64,000 nt of DNA. It comes from JABIKK01 sp964622835 (GTDB taxonomy: Archaea; Nanobdellota; Nanobdellia; SCGC-AAA011-G17; UBA489). The stretch lies in contig CAZUSA010000002.1 in assembly GCA_964622835.1 (NCBI GenBank), positions 124,001 through 188,000 of the forward strand, given 5' to 3'. Within the stretch, counting starts at the first letter, position 1. Every line of letters begins with the position of its first letter. Positions 1-7,932 of this stretch are shown here, one piece after another. The notes under the pieces are model-generated. The model made no database searches and had not been told where the DNA came from. It saw nothing but the letters and a program-made list of their open reading frames with translations. The translations under genes and the position numbers were made by a program.

Positions 1-2
1 CA

Positions 3-620
3 ACAGAATTTCTTATCAAACAATTAAATGCAGAAAAGATTGGATACATTCGGATGGCAGAAGTGCCTCCTGTTATTGCTGTTCATGATGGCAATGCTAT
101 CGAACCGTTAGGCATATTTTATGCTAAGAAACAAAACATGGTTATTTTACATGCATTAGCTAACGTACAAAGTTATGAGTGGGAAATAAGTGACATTCTT
201 GTTAAAATTGCTAAAGAACTAAAAGCAAAAGAAATTATTAGTTTAGAAGGTGTTGGTTCACAAGGAACAACAAAGATTAAAGATTCAAAAGCATATTTTG
301 TTACAAACGGTAAAAAGTTCAATTCTAAGAGGGGAGAACCCTTAACTGAAGGTATTATTGTTGGTGTTACAGGAGCATTAATGTTACGTGATGATGTAAA
401 AACAATGAGTATCTTTGCAGAAACACATTCTACTTTACCGGATTCACGTGCTGCTGCACAAATCTTGAGTGTGTTAGATGAGTACTTAAAATTAGGATTA
501 GATTACAAACCGTTGTTAAAGAAAGCTGAACAGTTTGAAGAAAAACTCAAAGGTATTATGAATAAAACACAAGAAGTTTCTACACAAGTTGATAAGAAGC
601 GCCAAAGTTATTTTGGATAA
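3..620 (+). CDS. PAC2-family protein (proteasome assembly chaperone type), 5' end missing
   Basis: The frame is open from base 3, so the gene begins before the window; the first ATG at 54 is probably internal (the preceding codons read TEFLIKQLNAEKIGYIR). The visible ~205 residues fit the archaeal PAC2 fold: a segment asking 'which ligand/partner' (residues around IISLEGVGSQG), a glycine-rich GIIVGVTGALML stretch, and an acidic helical C-terminus with PDSRAAAQILSVLDEYL. Archaeal PAC2 proteins relate to eukaryotic proteasome assembly chaperones; their substrate in archaea is mostly unproven. Stops 3 nt before the next gene on the same strand. Confidence 0.8.
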   Translation, partial: TEFLIKQLNAEKIGYIRMAEVPPVIAVHDGNAIEPLGIFYAKKQNMVILHALANVQSYEWEISDILVKIAKELKAKEIISLEGVGSQGTTKIKDSKAYFVTNGKKFNSKRGEPLTEGIIVGVTGALMLRDDVKTMSIFAETHSTLPDSRAAAQILSVLDEYLKLGLDYKPLLKKAEQFEEKLKGIMNKTQEVSTQVDKKRQSYFG

Positions 621-623
621 ACA

Positions 624-1040
624 ATGAAAGCTTTTCTTTTACTTCTTCTTGTATTAGTTGGTTGCACTACATTTCCAACAGTTGATATTGGTGATCAAAC
701 TATTCGTGTCGAAATAGCAGATACACCTGGTTCGATGATGCGCGGGTTAATGGACCGTGAAGAATTGTGTGATGATTGTGGCATGTTGTTTGTTTTTGAT
801 CAAGATAGACCTCAAAGTTTTTGGATGAAAAATACATTGATACCGTTAACGATGGTATTCATACGTTCTGATGGAACTGTTGTTGATGTATTAGATGCAG
901 AGCCTTGTGTTGAAGATCCTTGCGCCCATTACGTTCCAAAAGAAGATGCACAATACGTTTTAGAAGTTAATAAAGGACGATTAGATCAGAGCATTCTTTA
1001 TAAAAAAGCCACACTTCCTAGCGTTTCAAAAGGCTTATAA
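624..1040 (+). CDS. DUF192 lipoprotein
   Basis: 138 aa. The N-terminus is a short positively charged start plus a Leu/Val-rich segment ending in a lipobox (LVLVGC, Cys14), so the protein should be lipid-anchored outside the cell. The rest is a DUF192 domain: TPGSMMRGLMDREEL, a CGMLFVFD strand, the hallmark SFWMKNTLIPLTMVFI and the C-terminal YVLEVNKGR. DUF192 proteins are small all-beta proteins of unknown biochemical function. The CxxC (ELCDDCGM) and the later CVEDPC could form disulfides. It starts 3 nt after the PAC2 gene and is probably cotranscribed. Confidence 0.85.
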   Translation: MKAFLLLLLVLVGCTTFPTVDIGDQTIRVEIADTPGSMMRGLMDREELCDDCGMLFVFDQDRPQSFWMKNTLIPLTMVFIRSDGTVVDVLDAEPCVEDPCAHYVPKEDAQYVLEVNKGRLDQSILYKKATLPSVSKGL

Positions 1041-1042
1041 TA
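1035..1042 (+). promoter_or_regulatory. TATA-like box for the aldo/keto reductase gene
   Basis: TTATAATA ends 21 nt before the ATG at 1063, the spacing expected for a leaderless archaeal transcript. It overlaps the end of the upstream gene. Confidence 0.45.
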
Positions 1043-1062
1043 CGTTTTTTCTCAACCACCAG

Positions 1063-1944
1063 ATGTTAAAGAAAATAGTTGGTGCAGGATTTATCCTCCC
1101 CGTTTTGGGTATTGGTACCTCTGGTGTTGGTGGCATGGATACTGCTGATACAACAAATGAAGAACAGTATATACAATCACTAAAACAGGCTCTTGATGAA
1201 GGATATACTCATTTTGATACTGCAGAACGATATGGTTGGGGTTATGCAGAAACACTTCTTGGAAAAGCCATCAAGGATACTTCCCGTGAAAAATTACAAA
1301 TTACTTCTAAAGTGTGGAAAACACATTTGAAACATGATGATCTTTTGAAAGCTGCAAAAGAAAGTTTAGAACGGTTAGGTACAGATTATTTAGATTTATA
1401 TCTTGTACATGCACCAAATAAAGATGTCCCCCTTAAAGAAACAATGGAAGCAATGAATGTTCTTGTTGATAATGGTTCTGTGCGCAATATTGGTGTAAGT
1501 AATTTTTCTAAAGCACAAATAAAAGAAGCACAACAATATAGTAAAGCAAAAATTGTTGCAAACCAAGTAGATTATAACTTATGGTCTAAAGCATGTGATA
1601 TGAAAACAATACAATGGTGTATTGACAATGATATAATGGTTATGGCATATTCGCCGCTGCAAAAGATGGATCATACAAACGTTCCTCGTGTGTTACAAAC
1701 AATCGCTGATAAATATAAGAGAACACCTGCACAAGTTGCATTACAATGGTTGGCATTAAAACGGGGTGTTGTTGTTTTGTGTAAAGCAAGTAGTGAAGAA
1801 CACATGAAAGAAAATAAACAAGGCCTTAATGATTTTTTAACGCATGTTGAACAGGAAAAGTTAGATGCACTTGCACAACGTCCACGTTCACAAGTTATGT
1901 ACCGCAGAACACGACGCATGATTGGCCGTTATTTGGCCCATTAA
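1063..1944 (+). CDS. Aldo/keto reductase
   Basis: 293 aa, full length for the family; an (alpha/beta)8 NADPH-dependent oxidoreductase. The catalytic tetrad is visible: Asp and Tyr in FDTAERYGWG, Lys in ITSKVWKTH, His in LYLVHAPNK. The NADP-binding end is present (VNQVDYNLW, YSPLQKM, and a late ALKRGVVVLCKAS where IPG/K is usual). The start is supported by the TATA-like box 21 nt upstream. The physiological substrate cannot be told from sequence. Convergent with the PH-domain gene, with 1 nt between stops. Confidence 0.9.
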   Translation: MLKKIVGAGFILPVLGIGTSGVGGMDTADTTNEEQYIQSLKQALDEGYTHFDTAERYGWGYAETLLGKAIKDTSREKLQITSKVWKTHLKHDDLLKAAKESLERLGTDYLDLYLVHAPNKDVPLKETMEAMNVLVDNGSVRNIGVSNFSKAQIKEAQQYSKAKIVANQVDYNLWSKACDMKTIQWCIDNDIMVMAYSPLQKMDHTNVPRVLQTIADKYKRTPAQVALQWLALKRGVVVLCKASSEEHMKENKQGLNDFLTHVEQEKLDALAQRPRSQVMYRRTRRMIGRYLAH

Positions 1945-1945
1945 T

Positions 1946-2452
1946 TTATACGCCTGCTTTGTTACCGATTTTTTTCATAATAAATGTTCTTATCTTTTCT
2001 GCTTCTTTTGTGGACACGCCAGGAATACTTCCTTCAGCACCACTTCTTCCTTGCGATGATCCCCCACCAGAATATCCTGCTGTTTGAATAATAATTGTAG
2101 AAAACCCTAACATTCTTGCAATGATACCTCGATGAAGTTCTACATTTTGAACACGTGTGTAGGGAATGCTCTTGTAGATTTTACGTATGACCCCCATTTC
2201 TAAGGTTACTTCTTTTGTTTTTAATTCGTATTTCCATGCATTGTAGGTAAGTCTTGCGAAGATTTCTGTAAGGATAATTACACAAAAAACAAATATTATT
2301 GTTTTGTTTGTTAATGAAAAGAAAAACGTGTTATTTACTGTTACTTGTAAAAAAGGCAAAACAAAAATAAAGATAACAGCTGCTAAAAACAACATACTAG
2401 TAAATGAACGAAGTCGAAATGACCATTTTGTTCCTGGATGCAATAATTTCAT
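1946..2452 (-). CDS. Membrane protein with bacterial-type PH domain (bPH2, YdbS-like)
   Basis: 168 aa. Two transmembrane helices (about residues 18-38 and 50-68) are followed by the bPH2 domain: YELKTKEVTLEMGVIRK, then IPYTRVQNVELHRGIIARMLG, and FSTIIIQTAG. These are the family signature strands. A Gly/Ser-rich loop (YSGGGSSQGRSGAEG) precedes a C-terminal helix. Members are membrane-associated and of unknown function. The protein ends two bases after the aldo/keto reductase stop on the opposite strand. Confidence 0.8.
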   Translation of the reverse strand: MKLLHPGTKWSFRLRSFTSMLFLAAVIFIFVLPFLQVTVNNTFFFSLTNKTIIFVFCVIILTEIFARLTYNAWKYELKTKEVTLEMGVIRKIYKSIPYTRVQNVELHRGIIARMLGFSTIIIQTAGYSGGGSSQGRSGAEGSIPGVSTKEAEKIRTFIMKKIGNKAGV

Positions 2453-2491
2453 GATTCTAAGGAGAACACGTTATTTAAAATACTTCTGACA

Positions 2492-2692
2492 CTAACGTTT
2501 CTTTGCTTTCTTACGTTTCTTTTTAATAGTAGGTTTAGGCACTTCAATAGCTTCAAGCATCTGCATAGAACTGATAAGCCCTTCTAATTCCCTAATACGC
2601 GCGTCATGTTCACGCATACGTGCATCATAATCTCTATGTTTATCTTTAACACGTTGGAAAGAACTCTTTGTATTTAATTTATGTTCACGCAT
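2492..2692 (-). CDS. Small basic coiled-coil protein, unknown
   Basis: 66 aa from the first ATG: charged heptad-like helix (DARMREHDARIRELEGLI) and a very basic Lys-rich tail (KKKRKKAKKR). I do not recognise it. The reading frame stays open upstream to about 2773 and reads plausibly as protein (LQRRLKIAIADWLLTKSD), but has no ATG/GTG/TTG start there, so the true start is uncertain. A TATA-like TTTATAAA on this strand lies at 2789-2796. The C-terminal tail resembles nucleic-acid-binding basic tails. Confidence 0.5.
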   Translation of the reverse strand: MREHKLNTKSSFQRVKDKHRDYDARMREHDARIRELEGLISSMQMLEAIEVPKPTIKKKRKKAKKR

Positions 2693-2812
2693 ATTCGTAA
2701 GAACGTCTTTAAACGAATCGCTTTTTGTTAATAACCAGTCTGCTATTGCTATTTTTAATCGCCTCTGTAGAATTACATTCTTTATTTATTTATAAACGTT
2801 TTTGTTTTAGAA

Positions 2813-3637
2813 TTATAAGTCATCTAAAGGACTTTGTATTTTTTTGAGTTGTGCTGTAGATACTTTTGTATATCTTTGCGTTGTTGAAATGTCTGCATGA
2901 CCTAATAATACTTGAATCATACGAATATCCGTACCTGATTCTAATAAATGTGTTGCAAAGGAACTTCGTAAGGCATGGCAGAAGACTCTTTTCTTAATCC
3001 CTGCATTATTTGCTGCTTCTGAGACTATTCGTTGTGCCATTCTAATGGTGATATGGCTGTTCCTTGATGAAAATAAGTATTCGGAAGGTTTTTTCTGTGT
3101 TTTAAGATAGTCTTCTACGTTTTTCATAAACCCTTTTGATAAAATGATGTTACGATCTTTTTTTCCTTTACCTGCACGAACAATACCGATGTGTTCTAAT
3201 GAATCTAAGTCATTTACTTTTAGTTGCACTGCTTCCGATACACGAAGACCGGAAGAATATAATGCTTCTACTAATAGACGATGTTTTTTATTACTAATAG
3301 CATCAAGTAATTGTTTTACTTCAACTTTTGTTAAGACTACGGGTAGTTTACGTTCTATTTTTGGTGGTTTTATGTCGGTGAATATTTCTTTCTTTATAAT
3401 AGTACGAAAAAAGAACTTTAGTGAAGATAACATGAGATTAACAGATGCTGGTTTATGGTCACGTTCTGTCATTAAGTGTGCTAAATACTTTTTAACATCT
3501 GTTTCTGTGATATTTTTGGGTGTTTTTTGTATGAAATCAAGAAATGCCACAACGTGACGACGATAATTTGCGACGGTGATAGGTGAGTATCCTCTAATTT
3601 TGAGTTCTGTTTCCAATGCGTCTATATGATCCACCAC
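2813..3637 (-). CDS. xerA: Tyrosine recombinase XerA
   Basis: 274 aa with GTG start. N-terminal SAM-like core-binding domain (RGYSPITVANYRRHVVAFLDFI) and C-terminal catalytic domain. The catalytic residues are visible: Arg in SGLRVSEAVQL, Lys in GKGKKDR, the HALR box (FCHALRSSFATHLLE), His in LLGHADISTTQ and the nucleophile Tyr in RYTKVS. Length and lack of neighbouring phage genes point to the chromosome-dimer resolvase XerA rather than a mobile integrase. It is divergent from the secreted repeat protein at 3706. Confidence 0.9.
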   Translation of the reverse strand: MVDHIDALETELKIRGYSPITVANYRRHVVAFLDFIQKTPKNITETDVKKYLAHLMTERDHKPASVNLMLSSLKFFFRTIIKKEIFTDIKPPKIERKLPVVLTKVEVKQLLDAISNKKHRLLVEALYSSGLRVSEAVQLKVNDLDSLEHIGIVRAGKGKKDRNIILSKGFMKNVEDYLKTQKKPSEYLFSSRNSHITIRMAQRIVSEAANNAGIKKRVFCHALRSSFATHLLESGTDIRMIQVLLGHADISTTQRYTKVSTAQLKKIQSPLDDL

Positions 3638-3674
3638 TTTGTTCGTATAATTAAATTGTACGACATTAAAAAGG

Positions 3675-3682
3675 TTTATATA
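3675..3682 (+). promoter_or_regulatory. TATA-like box for the secreted repeat protein
   Basis: TTTATATA ends 23 nt before the ATG at 3706, predicting a leaderless mRNA. The 68-bp gap to xerA must hold both divergent promoters. Confidence 0.5.
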
Positions 3683-3705
3683 GTATAATAGGAATCCTTA
3701 CGGCT

Positions 3706-4398
3706 ATGCAAAGAAGAGGGTTGGTTCTCACTGTTGTTTTAGTATTAGCAGCAGCTATGCTGAGCACAAGTCTCGCACCAGAACAACAATTTACAGGACG
3801 TGTTGTTGCTAGCGGGTGGGATAGTGGTGCACCTTCTATGAATCCTGACAGCCGTGTAGGTAATGCTATTACCGGTATTGTTATCGGTGAGTGGGTAGCA
3901 GGACCGCAAGGACGCGAGAGCGGACCGGCAAACACAAAAACATTAGAATTTTATGATATGGGCTATAACAGGCATGGACGTATAACAGGAAGTGTTGTTT
4001 ATGTACCTCACAATCCACGTGGCGATTTAACAGAAAGTCCAACATTAGGAGCAAACTTAGGACCTAACTTCAAAGGTCTTGGCTTTGTAACAGGCAATGT
4101 TGTATATAACCAACAAGGAAATGATGGACCTGTACAGTTAGCAAATGATTGGTACACTGGCGACCACATTACCGGTGTTGTTGTAGGCTCTTGGACTGAA
4201 GGCGAAACAGGTTGGTATAGTGGACCAGCAACATCAGATACCTTAGAATTTTATGAAATAGGTTATAATAGACATGGATATATTACAGGTGCTGTAACAT
4301 TCCGTGACGATATTGGTGGAGCAATAGGTTCTATTACAGGGCCAGCAACATCAGATACCTTAGAATTTTATGAAATCGGTACAAACATGTACACATAA
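3706..4398 (+). CDS. Secreted protein with internal repeats and pilin-like N-terminus
   Basis: 230 aa. The N-terminus MQRRG followed by a hydrophobic helix looks like a class III (prepilin) or Sec signal. The mature part holds two copies of a ~50-residue unit (ITGxVxGxW...SGPAxxxTLEFYxxGYNRHGxITG) at about residues 53-103 and 149-200, and a third truncated copy ending in SDTLEFYEIGTNMYT. Trp, Tyr and Gly spacing suggests beta-rich surface repeats. No cysteines. I do not recognise a family. A secreted Cys-rich gene follows 15 nt downstream. Confidence 0.7.
   Translation: MQRRGLVLTVVLVLAAAMLSTSLAPEQQFTGRVVASGWDSGAPSMNPDSRVGNAITGIVIGEWVAGPQGRESGPANTKTLEFYDMGYNRHGRITGSVVYVPHNPRGDLTESPTLGANLGPNFKGLGFVTGNVVYNQQGNDGPVQLANDWYTGDHITGVVVGSWTEGETGWYSGPATSDTLEFYEIGYNRHGYITGAVTFRDDIGGAIGSITGPATSDTLEFYEIGTNMYT
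4225..4376 (+). repeat. Exact 35-bp direct repeat inside the secreted repeat gene
   Basis: Bases 4225-4259 and 4342-4376 are identical and encode the same PATSDTLEFYE stretch, showing recent in-frame duplication at the C-terminus. Confidence 0.9.
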
Positions 4399-4413
4399 GG
4401 ACGTAATATTACC

Positions 4414-5097
4414 ATGAAAGATTTAGAAAAAAGAAAAGATCTTCTCGCCGTACTTTTAATCTTAGGAACAATGTTCTTCGTTAGTAACTATGAAGGGTTT
4501 GATACACCAACAGGACAACTCATGGTTCGCGGACAAGATGGACAATTAAGGGGTTATGGTTCGCAACCTATCAATGACATGCAACGATTATTAGAAGCAG
4601 ACAACGGTCAACAACAGAGTTATGCAGATCACACCTGTCCCCAGATGCGAATATCCTCCTGTGGAGGGTACTCCTCAGAAGAAGAGGGAGAAACTATCAA
4701 TGATGCAATGTCCGAAACTACAAAAGTATGCAAACAAAATTTAGAACCTTGTAAGTCCTATGTCCAGGGACAAATAGATCAAAAAGAAGACGACTGTAAA
4801 TTTGCTGATATGTGCCTCTTGACTGTTGGCACACTAACAGACAATTGTGAACAATTCGATAGTTGTGGAGAATATACTCCCACAGGAAATGGGAAAGGCA
4901 CTGGTTGTAATTATCCTCCCTCTTGTTTTACTGTCGATGACAATGGTATTTACACAAACAATTGTAATCCCTCAGAAGGTAGTTGTACAGAAAACTATCC
5001 TGGTGGAAACCAACCTTATTGGAAATGTTTAATATCTGATCCGGAACTTGGTTCAGATGGACCTTATTGTAAACCACTAGAAGCTGGTATACAATAA
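4414..5097 (+). CDS. Cysteine-rich secreted protein, unknown
   Basis: 227 aa. A charged N-terminus (MKDLEKRKD) precedes one hydrophobic helix (LLAVLLILGTMFFV), then a long polar extracellular part with about 20 cysteines, many in spaced pairs such as CPQMRISSC, CKQNLEPC, CKFADMC and CEQFDSC. Disulfide-stabilised surface protein is a reasonable inference; no known domain is seen. It lies 15 nt after the repeat protein and probably shares its promoter. Confidence 0.65.
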   Translation: MKDLEKRKDLLAVLLILGTMFFVSNYEGFDTPTGQLMVRGQDGQLRGYGSQPINDMQRLLEADNGQQQSYADHTCPQMRISSCGGYSSEEEGETINDAMSETTKVCKQNLEPCKSYVQGQIDQKEDDCKFADMCLLTVGTLTDNCEQFDSCGEYTPTGNGKGTGCNYPPSCFTVDDNGIYTNNCNPSEGSCTENYPGGNQPYWKCLISDPELGSDGPYCKPLEAGIQ

Positions 5098-5145
5098 TTT
5101 TTTCCCGACGTTCTTTATGAATCTAATGTACGTTATGTGAATAAA

Positions 5146-5511
5146 TTATTCTTTTCGTAAAATTTTATCCATAGCTTTGCCTTTTGCTAGTTCATCAACA
5201 AGCTTATCAAGATATCTTACTTTTTTGGTTAAGGGATTATCAATGTCTTCTATTCTATACCCACAGATTACTCCTTTGATTAACGTGGCTTTTGAAGGTA
5301 GTTTTGCTTTTTTGAAGAATGTTTCAAACGTAGCTTTATCATCAATTAGCTTGTTTAGTGTTTTTTCATCAAAACCCGTCAACCATTCTATCACTTGATG
5401 TAATTCTTTTTTTGTTCTGTTTTTTTTCTCTATTTTGGTTACATAGTGAGGGTATACTGACGCAAACGTCATCTTTGCAATACGCTCATGATGTTCGGGT
5501 GTTGCTTTCAT
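5146..5511 (-). CDS. DUF2200 family protein
   Basis: 121 aa, full length. The family is recognised from FASVYPHYVTKIEKKNRTKKEL, then VIEWLTGFDEKTL, FFKKAKLPSKA and GVICGYRIEDIDNPL. DUF2200 is a mainly bacterial family of unknown function found sporadically in archaea, so lateral transfer is plausible. Basic, soluble, no signal peptide. Confidence 0.85.
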   Translation of the reverse strand: MKATPEHHERIAKMTFASVYPHYVTKIEKKNRTKKELHQVIEWLTGFDEKTLNKLIDDKATFETFFKKAKLPSKATLIKGVICGYRIEDIDNPLTKKVRYLDKLVDELAKGKAMDKILRKE

Positions 5512-5575
5512 AATAGTAATTATTACCTATCAAATATATAAGTGGTTTGTTCAGGTAAGCACTCTTAGGCGACGT

Positions 5576-5791
5576 TTAGAAAATATCTTCCGGACGCAAT
5601 TTTGCATCTTTTATTACACGTAAAAGTGTTCCTTTCTTCATTGTTTTATGCAAAGGAACGGTCAACTTAATAATCTTCTTATTGATTGTTTTTTCAAGCC
5701 TTACATGAGATCCTTTTTGCCGAGTTATAACAAAACCCTGTTTACTTAATTTTTTAATAAGATCTTTTCCAGAAATTTGCGGAAGCTTCAT
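5576..5791 (-). CDS. hicA: HicA-type mRNA interferase toxin (module 1)
   Basis: 71 aa. dsRBD-like fold with the family signature: KLPQISGKDLIKKLSKQGF at the N-terminus, the catalytic His in QKGSHVRLEK and VPLHKTMKKGTLLRVIKDA near the end. HicA enzymes cleave mRNA in a ribosome-independent way and are neutralised by HicB. The ATG overlaps the HicB stop by 4 nt (ATGA type), with antitoxin first. Confidence 0.9.
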   Translation of the reverse strand: MKLPQISGKDLIKKLSKQGFVITRQKGSHVRLEKTINKKIIKLTVPLHKTMKKGTLLRVIKDAKLRPEDIF

Positions 5792-5985
5792 ACAGAAAGA
5801 GTGATCGTTTCTTTATCTGCACTGTTTGGTTGTTCATCTGATTCAATGTACAACTCAATAGCTTCTTCAATATTTTTTAACGCTTCTTCTTTCGTTTCAC
5901 CTTGAGAAATACATCCTTGAAGAGAAGGAACAGACACCGTATATCCACCTTCATCTTGTTTTTCTAAAATAACATCAATTTTCAT
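5788..5985 (-). CDS. hicB: HicB-type antitoxin (module 1)
   Basis: 65 aa, the short HicB form: a partial RNase H-like fold (VILEKQDEGGYTVSVPSLQGC, QGETKEEALKNIEEAIELYI) with no C-terminal DNA-binding domain. It should bind and block the HicA encoded directly downstream. Because it lacks an HTH/RHH part, autoregulation of the operon would need another factor. Confidence 0.88.
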   Translation of the reverse strand: MKIDVILEKQDEGGYTVSVPSLQGCISQGETKEEALKNIEEAIELYIESDEQPNSADKETITLSV

Positions 5986-6037
5986 ATGTTTAATATAGGT
6001 TTACAATTTATAGGTTTTTTGGTAGAAAAGTAGGATA

Positions 6038-6447
6038 TTATCTAGAAGCAAGATATGTTTGTAGTACTTTATCATTTCCAAAAGCAATATCATACTGATC
6101 TAAATCGTTAGGAGGAACCCATACAAAACGTTGTGATTCCCCGTTTATTTTGACAACACCCGTGTATTCTGCTACAAAATATGTGGTAACAACTTCAACA
6201 TCTTCTGCAGGTCTTTGGATATCTCTTCCAGAAGCTACGGTGTTAAACTATGAATGACCAATCCTGTTTCTTCTAACACTTCACGAATACAGGTATCATT
6301 GAGTGATTGGCCCGGTTCAACCTTCCCCCCAGGTAAAGAAAATCTGCCAGGACTGTGGGTAACTGTATCAGATCGTTGTAACAATAACACTCTTCCTTCC
6401 AAATCTGCTAAAATTGCCCGTGCAACAATCATTCTTTTTTGTTCCAT
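6038..6447 (-). pseudogene. Nudix hydrolase broken by a -1 frameshift
   Basis: The 5' part (6447 to about 6235) encodes RAILADLEGRVLLLQRSD and the Nudix box GKVEPGQSLNDTCIREVLEETG, then stops after HSLTP. The rest of the enzyme continues in another frame from about 6238 down to a TAA at 6038 (VASGRDIQRPAEDVEVV, then VTTYFVAEYTG and a C-terminal FVWVPPNDLDQYDIAFG). One extra base at the junction (CCGGTA instead of CCGTA) would restore a ~136-aa protein. Either a recent pseudogene or a one-base sequence error. The Nudix Glu residues are intact. Confidence 0.8.
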
Positions 6448-6587
6448 CTACGGCACTTAGGGAAAAGAAATTATAAATCTATCCTCTTTTTAAAGCATCT
6501 AATTACTGTTATGTCTACTTATGTTTTTTAACCTAAACAAGCTCGCAAATACTTTTTTATAGTAAGATCAAGTTAAAATAATTTAAG

Positions 6588-7124
6588 ATGTTGTGGTTTC
6601 ACTCGAAGAAATTTGAAATTGAGATTAGAGATAAAGAAATAGAGGCTAATATGCGGAGATCTAACGATGGGATTGGCTATTTAACACATTTATGGTGGGA
6701 GGATCACCAAGCTTTTGAGGAACTTGTTAGAAAAAATAAACTGGGTTCCAATACAATTTCTATCCTTTTGAAAATGGCACACTTTCGCGTGAAGAATTCA
6801 GGGAAATTGCTTTACAGGGGAATTGATAAAAAAAATTATAAATATTTTTTAAAATATGGAAATGACAAAACCTCTCAAAATATTTCTTTTGCTGAGGCTG
6901 ATAAATTAAAAGAATATGGTCTTTCGTCTTTTCAGGTAGTATATGCAGACCATTCTGCTGAAAAGGCATGGGAATATGTCTATCAGAATAATCCTAGCAT
7001 AATCATAATCTACGATGCTGATATGTTACAAAGATTTCCTAGTGAGTTTTTTCTTTACACTCTGAAAAAGGGTGCTGATTTTAGAGATGCTGTCAAAGCT
7101 TATGTAATCATAAAATACACTTAA
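6588..7124 (+). CDS. Unknown protein with YRG motif (possible ADP-ribosyltransferase-like)
   Basis: 178 aa, soluble, rich in aromatic residues. I do not recognise it. Features seen: LLYRGIDKKNYKYFLKYGN in the middle, where an Arg in 'YRG' is typical of strand 1 of ADP-ribosyltransferase folds, then QNISFAEADKLKEYG, VYADHSAEKAWEYV and PSIIIIYDADML. The classic STS and ExE motifs are not convincing, so this link is only a guess. It lies between two HicAB modules, a place where toxins or defence genes are common. Confidence 0.5.
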   Translation: MLWFHSKKFEIEIRDKEIEANMRRSNDGIGYLTHLWWEDHQAFEELVRKNKLGSNTISILLKMAHFRVKNSGKLLYRGIDKKNYKYFLKYGNDKTSQNISFAEADKLKEYGLSSFQVVYADHSAEKAWEYVYQNNPSIIIIYDADMLQRFPSEFFLYTLKKGADFRDAVKAYVIIKYT

Positions 7125-7242
7125 TTTTTTTGGAGGAAACAGATAACCATTAAATAGTTCACATAACATTGATTTTATGAATACAGCTTTTTCCGAATAA
7201 ATGATAGATAGCTATATAAAATAAGAGATTTATACTACATTT

Positions 7243-7452
7243 ATGAAAAAGAAATTTAATGTAATTATAGAGCAGGGTGAAGACGGATACCTTATCTCAG
7301 AGGTTGTGGAACTTCCAGGATGCCACACACAAGGAAAAACACAAGAGGAATTGTTAAAGAATACCAAAGAGGCAATTCAGTTATATTTAGATGCGAAAGA
7401 AGATTTTGAAATTGAAACAAAATTTTTAAGTATCCAACAAATAGAGGTTTAA
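7243..7452 (+). CDS. hicB: HicB-type antitoxin (module 2)
   Basis: 69 aa, short HicB form: VIIEQGEDGYLISEVVELPGC and QGKTQEELLKNTKEAIQLYL. No DNA-binding tail. Directly followed by a hicA gene with 1 nt between stop and start. The sequence differs clearly from modules 1 and 3, so these are separate acquisitions or old duplicates rather than recent copies. A TATA-like stretch (TATATAAAAT) lies near 7211-7222. Confidence 0.88.
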   Translation: MKKKFNVIIEQGEDGYLISEVVELPGCHTQGKTQEELLKNTKEAIQLYLDAKEDFEIETKFLSIQQIEV

Positions 7453-7453
7453 C

Positions 7454-7681
7454 TTGCCAAAGTTGCCTTTGATGACAGCAGTAGATATAGCAAAAGTTAT
7501 TGATAAACTAAAATTTAAATGTAAAAGACAAAGTGGGAGTCATATGTTTTTTGAACATGCAGATGGAAGAACAACAATCATACCAAACCACCCTGGAACA
7601 AAAGTAGATAGAGGTCTTTTGAATAAAATAATAAAAAAAGATCTTAAAATAACACGAGAAACATTCTTAAAGAAAAGATAA
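7454..7681 (+). CDS. hicA: HicA-type mRNA interferase toxin (module 2)
   Basis: 75 aa with a TTG start directly after the hicB stop. KLPLMTAVDIAKVIDKLKF, then the active-site GSHMFFEHADG, PNHPGTKVDRGLLNKIIKKD. Length and motif order match HicA. The TTG start and coupling to hicB would keep the toxin below its antitoxin. Confidence 0.87.
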   Translation: MPKLPLMTAVDIAKVIDKLKFKCKRQSGSHMFFEHADGRTTIIPNHPGTKVDRGLLNKIIKKDLKITRETFLKKR

Positions 7682-7707
7682 GTTCATATAACCTTAATTC
7701 TGTGCAG

Positions 7708-7932
7708 TTAAGATATCAACGCAAGAAATTCTTTCCTTGCCATACCAGCTTGTCTTATGATTGCTCGCAACGTTCCTTTGGCTAACGTTTTGTGTTTTGG
7801 AACTGTTAACCTTCTAAACGGCTGAATGTTTTGTCTGAGAATAATGTGGCTTCCTGTTTGGTGATCGATAGCATACCCTTGTTTAGTAAGGGCCTTAACA
7901 ACAGTTTCTCCAGAAAGATTTGTTGGTAGTTT
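7708..7932 (-). pseudogene. hicA: HicA toxin (module 3) without a usable start codon
   Basis: An open frame of about 74 codons encodes KLPTNLSGETVVKALTKQG, the active-site GSHIILRQ, VPKHKTLAKGTLRAIIRQAG and a TAA at 7708-7710: a complete HicA body. At the place where ATG is expected, next to the HicB stop, the codons read CCT AAA CTA; no ATG, GTG or TTG occurs until near the 3' end. Either the toxin has been silenced by start loss, leaving the antitoxin, or an unusual start codon is used. Confidence 0.75.

Noticed and set aside
2813..3637. Integrase of an integrated element
   Set aside because: The protein has the size and motifs of chromosomal XerA, and no tRNA, att-like repeat or other phage genes flank it.
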